A stretch of DNA of 7,188 bases from an uncultured Bacilli bacterium. GTDB lineage: Bacteria > Bacillota_I > Bacilli_A > RF39 > UBA660. Made by a program: the position numbers and the translations under genes. Numbering within the stretch: the first letter of the stretch is position 1; each line of letters begins with the position of its first letter. Where the stretch lies: the NCBI GenBank assembly GCA_947624475.1, contig CANQKK010000044.1, positions 1 through 7,188 of the forward strand. Reading direction: 5' to 3'. A model generated the notes under the pieces. The model saw only the letters and a program-made list of their open reading frames with translations, had not been told where the DNA came from and did not search any database. This document shows, piece by piece, positions 5,730-7,188 of the stretch.

Positions 5730-5759
5730 TATATATGTGTAGGGGTACATAAAAAAAGT

Positions 5760-5766
5760 AAGGGTG
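5760..5766 (+). promoter_or_regulatory. Ribosome-binding site in the recF leader
   Basis: AAGGGTG is the only good ribosome site before recF. It stands four bases before an ATG at 5771, which opens a short leader frame, but 27 bases before the recF start at 5794. The recF ATG has no site of its own in the preceding 15 bases. The arrangement suggests that ribosomes load for the leader frame and reach recF by coupling or by a poorly efficient direct start. Confidence 0.5.
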
Positions 5767-5770
5767 AAAT

Positions 5771-5818
5771 ATGGGCAGAAAAATACTTTTTAAATGGAAA
5801 TTAATAAAATTAAATTAG
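5771..5818 (+). CDS. Possible 15-codon leader ORF overlapping the start of recF
   Basis: ATG at 5771 reads MGRKILFKWKLIKLN and stops with TAG at 5816-5818, 25 bases inside recF and in a different frame. It is preceded by AAGGGTG at good spacing, better than anything recF has. The peptide is basic and resembles no family I know. It may be a translational control element for recF rather than a functional peptide, or a chance frame. A TAA at 5791-5793 directly before the recF ATG rules out a simple frame extension of RecF upstream. Confidence 0.3.
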   Translation: MGRKILFKWKLIKLN

Positions 5819-6927
5819 TAAATTATCGGAATTATGATAATTTGGAGATAGAATTTAATAATAATTTAAATATTATAATTGGAGATAATGCCCAAGGAAA
5901 GACAAATTTACTAGAAGCTATTTATGTACTTGCTGTTACAAAATCTTTTTTACCAATAAATGACAAAAGTTTAATTAAATTTAATAACAAATTTTCTTCG
6001 ATTAAAGGACTATTGAGAGGAAAAAATTTTGAAGATAATCTTGCTATTATTTTAAATGAAAATGGTAAAATAGTTAAGATTAATGATAAAGAAATAAAAA
6101 AATTAAGTGATTACATATCGAAGATGAACGTCGTTATCTTCAGTTCTGATTCTGTTAGAATGATTAAAGAGAGTCCGTCTTCGAGAAGGAGATATTTAAA
6201 TATTCAAATTAGTCAGATAAATAAAAAATATTTAAAACTTCTAAGTGATTATAATATTATATTACGACAGAGAAATGAGTTTTTAAAGATTATTAATACA
6301 AGTAAAAATAGTGATATGGACTATTTGAAAATATTAAATGATAAATATGTATCTTTATCGGTAGATATATATAATTACCGTAAAAAATATATAGATGATA
6401 TAAATTCTTATATTGGAGATGTTTTTTCTGGAATAGTAGGAATTGATAATATTAAGATTTCTTATGTTTCTAATGTTAATGTTGAAAAAGATAATAAAAA
6501 TATTAAAAAATCTTTAATTAGTCGATTAGATAAGAACTTGAATAAGGAATTGTTATACAAGATGACACTTATTGGACCAAATAGAGATGATTTTTATTTT
6601 ACTCTAGAAGGTAAAAATCTATCTTTGTATGGTTCACAAGGACAAATAAGAAGTGCAATTCTTTCGCTTAAGTTGTCTGAAGTTATTTTATTTGGAAATA
6701 TTACTTCCGATAATCCAATATTACTTTTAGATGATATCTTCAGTGAACTTGATATTAATAAAAGAAATAATATTTTAAAATATCTAGATAATAATAAAGT
6801 TCAGACTATTATTACTACTACTGATATTAAAAATATTGATGAAAATACAAGAAAAAATGCAAATGTTTATGTAATAGAGAATGGAAAAATTATTTCCCGG
6901 GAAATAATTTCAAGCAGGAAGGAATGA
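5794..6927 (+). CDS. recF: DNA replication and repair protein RecF
   Basis: RecF is an SMC/ABC-like ATPase that, with RecO and RecR, recognises gapped or stalled-fork DNA and promotes RecA loading in recombinational repair. The 377-residue product has the family length and motifs: N-terminal NYRNYDNLEIEF (10-21), Walker A GDNAQGKT (30-37), GPNRDDF (261-267), ABC signature SQGQIRS (281-287), and Walker B with D-loop PILLLDDIFSELD (308-320). The start at 5794 gives the canonical RecF N terminus, although it has no adjacent ribosome site. It begins a new unit after the comK terminator. The stop at 6925-6927 is nine bases before the GyrB start, so recF and gyrB are probably co-transcribed. Identification is essentially certain. 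Confidence 0.98.
   Translation: MEINKIKLVNYRNYDNLEIEFNNNLNIIIGDNAQGKTNLLEAIYVLAVTKSFLPINDKSLIKFNNKFSSIKGLLRGKNFEDNLAIILNENGKIVKINDKEIKKLSDYISKMNVVIFSSDSVRMIKESPSSRRRYLNIQISQINKKYLKLLSDYNIILRQRNEFLKIINTSKNSDMDYLKILNDKYVSLSVDIYNYRKKYIDDINSYIGDVFSGIVGIDNIKISYVSNVNVEKDNKNIKKSLISRLDKNLNKELLYKMTLIGPNRDDFYFTLEGKNLSLYGSQGQIRSAILSLKLSEVILFGNITSDNPILLLDDIFSELDINKRNNILKYLDNNKVQTIITTTDIKNIDENTRKNANVYVIENGKIISREIISSRKE
6916..6923 (+). promoter_or_regulatory. gyrB ribosome-binding site within the end of recF
   Basis: AGGAAGGA lies in the last codons of recF. An ATG at 6924 directly follows and overlaps the recF stop as ATGA, while the preferred gyrB ATG at 6936 is 12 bases away. The two ATGs are in the same frame, so the choice only adds MIRK to the N terminus. 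Alignment with known GyrB starts favours 6936. Confidence 0.5.
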
Positions 6928-6935
6928 TTAGAAAA

Positions 6936-7188
6936 ATGAATAATAATGAACATTATGATGCCTCTGATATTCAAGTTTTAGAAGGACTTGAAGCGGTAAG
7001 AAAAAGACCAGGTATGTATATTGGTACTACTGATGTTAAAGGACTTCATCATTTAGTTTGGGAAATAGTTGATAATGCTATCGATGAAGCACTTGCGGGC
7101 TACTGTAAAAATATTGAGGTTATTATTAATAAAGATAACTCGATTACTGTTAAAGATGATGGTCGAGGAATACCTGTAGAAGTGCATC
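6936..7188 (+). CDS. gyrB: DNA gyrase subunit B, N-terminal part (runs off the right edge)
   Basis: GyrB is the ATPase subunit of gyrase, which introduces negative supercoils ahead of the replication fork together with GyrA. The 84 visible residues belong to the GHKL ATP-binding domain: IQVLEGLEAVRKRPGMYIG (12-30), LHHLVWEIVDNAIDEAL (38-54), and DDGRGIP (74-80). By alignment with E. coli GyrB, E43 is the catalytic glutamate, N47 the Mg-binding asparagine and D74 the adenine-binding aspartate. All expected residues are present. The rest of the gene lies beyond position 7188. An in-frame ATG at 6924 overlapping the recF stop is the alternative start. The sequence could in principle be ParE, but the position after recF and the N terminus indicate gyrB. 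Confidence 0.97.
   Translation, partial: MNNNEHYDASDIQVLEGLEAVRKRPGMYIGTTDVKGLHHLVWEIVDNAIDEALAGYCKNIEVIINKDNSITVKDDGRGIPVEVH

Noticed and set aside
6925..6927. Possibility that the organism uses the Mycoplasma code with TGA as tryptophan
   Set aside because: TGA is the recF stop at exactly the expected position before gyrB, and tryptophans in the conserved proteins are TGG.

Overview
This very AT-rich window spans the chromosomal replication-origin region of a low-GC Bacillota-type bacterium. All genes lie on the + strand in the order HerA-like ATPase, dnaA, dnaN, comK-like gene, recF, gyrB (cut by the right edge). The dnaA-dnaN-recF-gyrB order is the classic oriC block of Bacilli and relatives. 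recF ends in TGA and tryptophan is read from TGG, so the standard bacterial code applies and the organism is not a code-4 Mycoplasma or Spiroplasma. A ComK-family regulator, a family best known from Bacilli, points to that class, possibly an uncultured, genome-reduced gut lineage. The lineage is inference.

Left part (1-1956): a gene for a 587-residue HerA/DUF87-type hexameric ATPase, with its own extended -10 promoter upstream and a clean intrinsic terminator just after its stop. It occupies the place where Bacillota usually carry rpmH/rnpA in divergent orientation. No nuclease or SIR2-type partner is visible; one could lie left of the window.

Origin (1957-3709): dnaA is flanked by two clusters of DnaA boxes, giving a bipartite oriC like that of Bacillus subtilis. 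The upstream cluster has about seven boxes and precedes the dnaA promoter. The downstream cluster, between dnaA and dnaN, has about four or five boxes and runs into TAA triplets that look like a DnaA-trio and an AT-rich unwinding region overlapping the dnaN promoter.

Right part (3710-7188): dnaN (sliding clamp) is followed by an A-rich spacer of about 350 bp. Then comes a short ComK homologue where many Bacilli have the S4-domain gene yaaA. A strong terminator leads directly into a new promoter for recF and gyrB. RecF's start codon lies inside a 15-codon leader ORF that has the only good ribosome-binding site. gyrB follows recF with almost no gap.

Together the genes cover replication initiation (DnaA), processivity (DnaN), gap repair (RecF) and supercoiling (GyrB). 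The two unexpected residents are a candidate competence regulator inside the cluster and a HerA-type DNA-translocating ATPase beside the origin.
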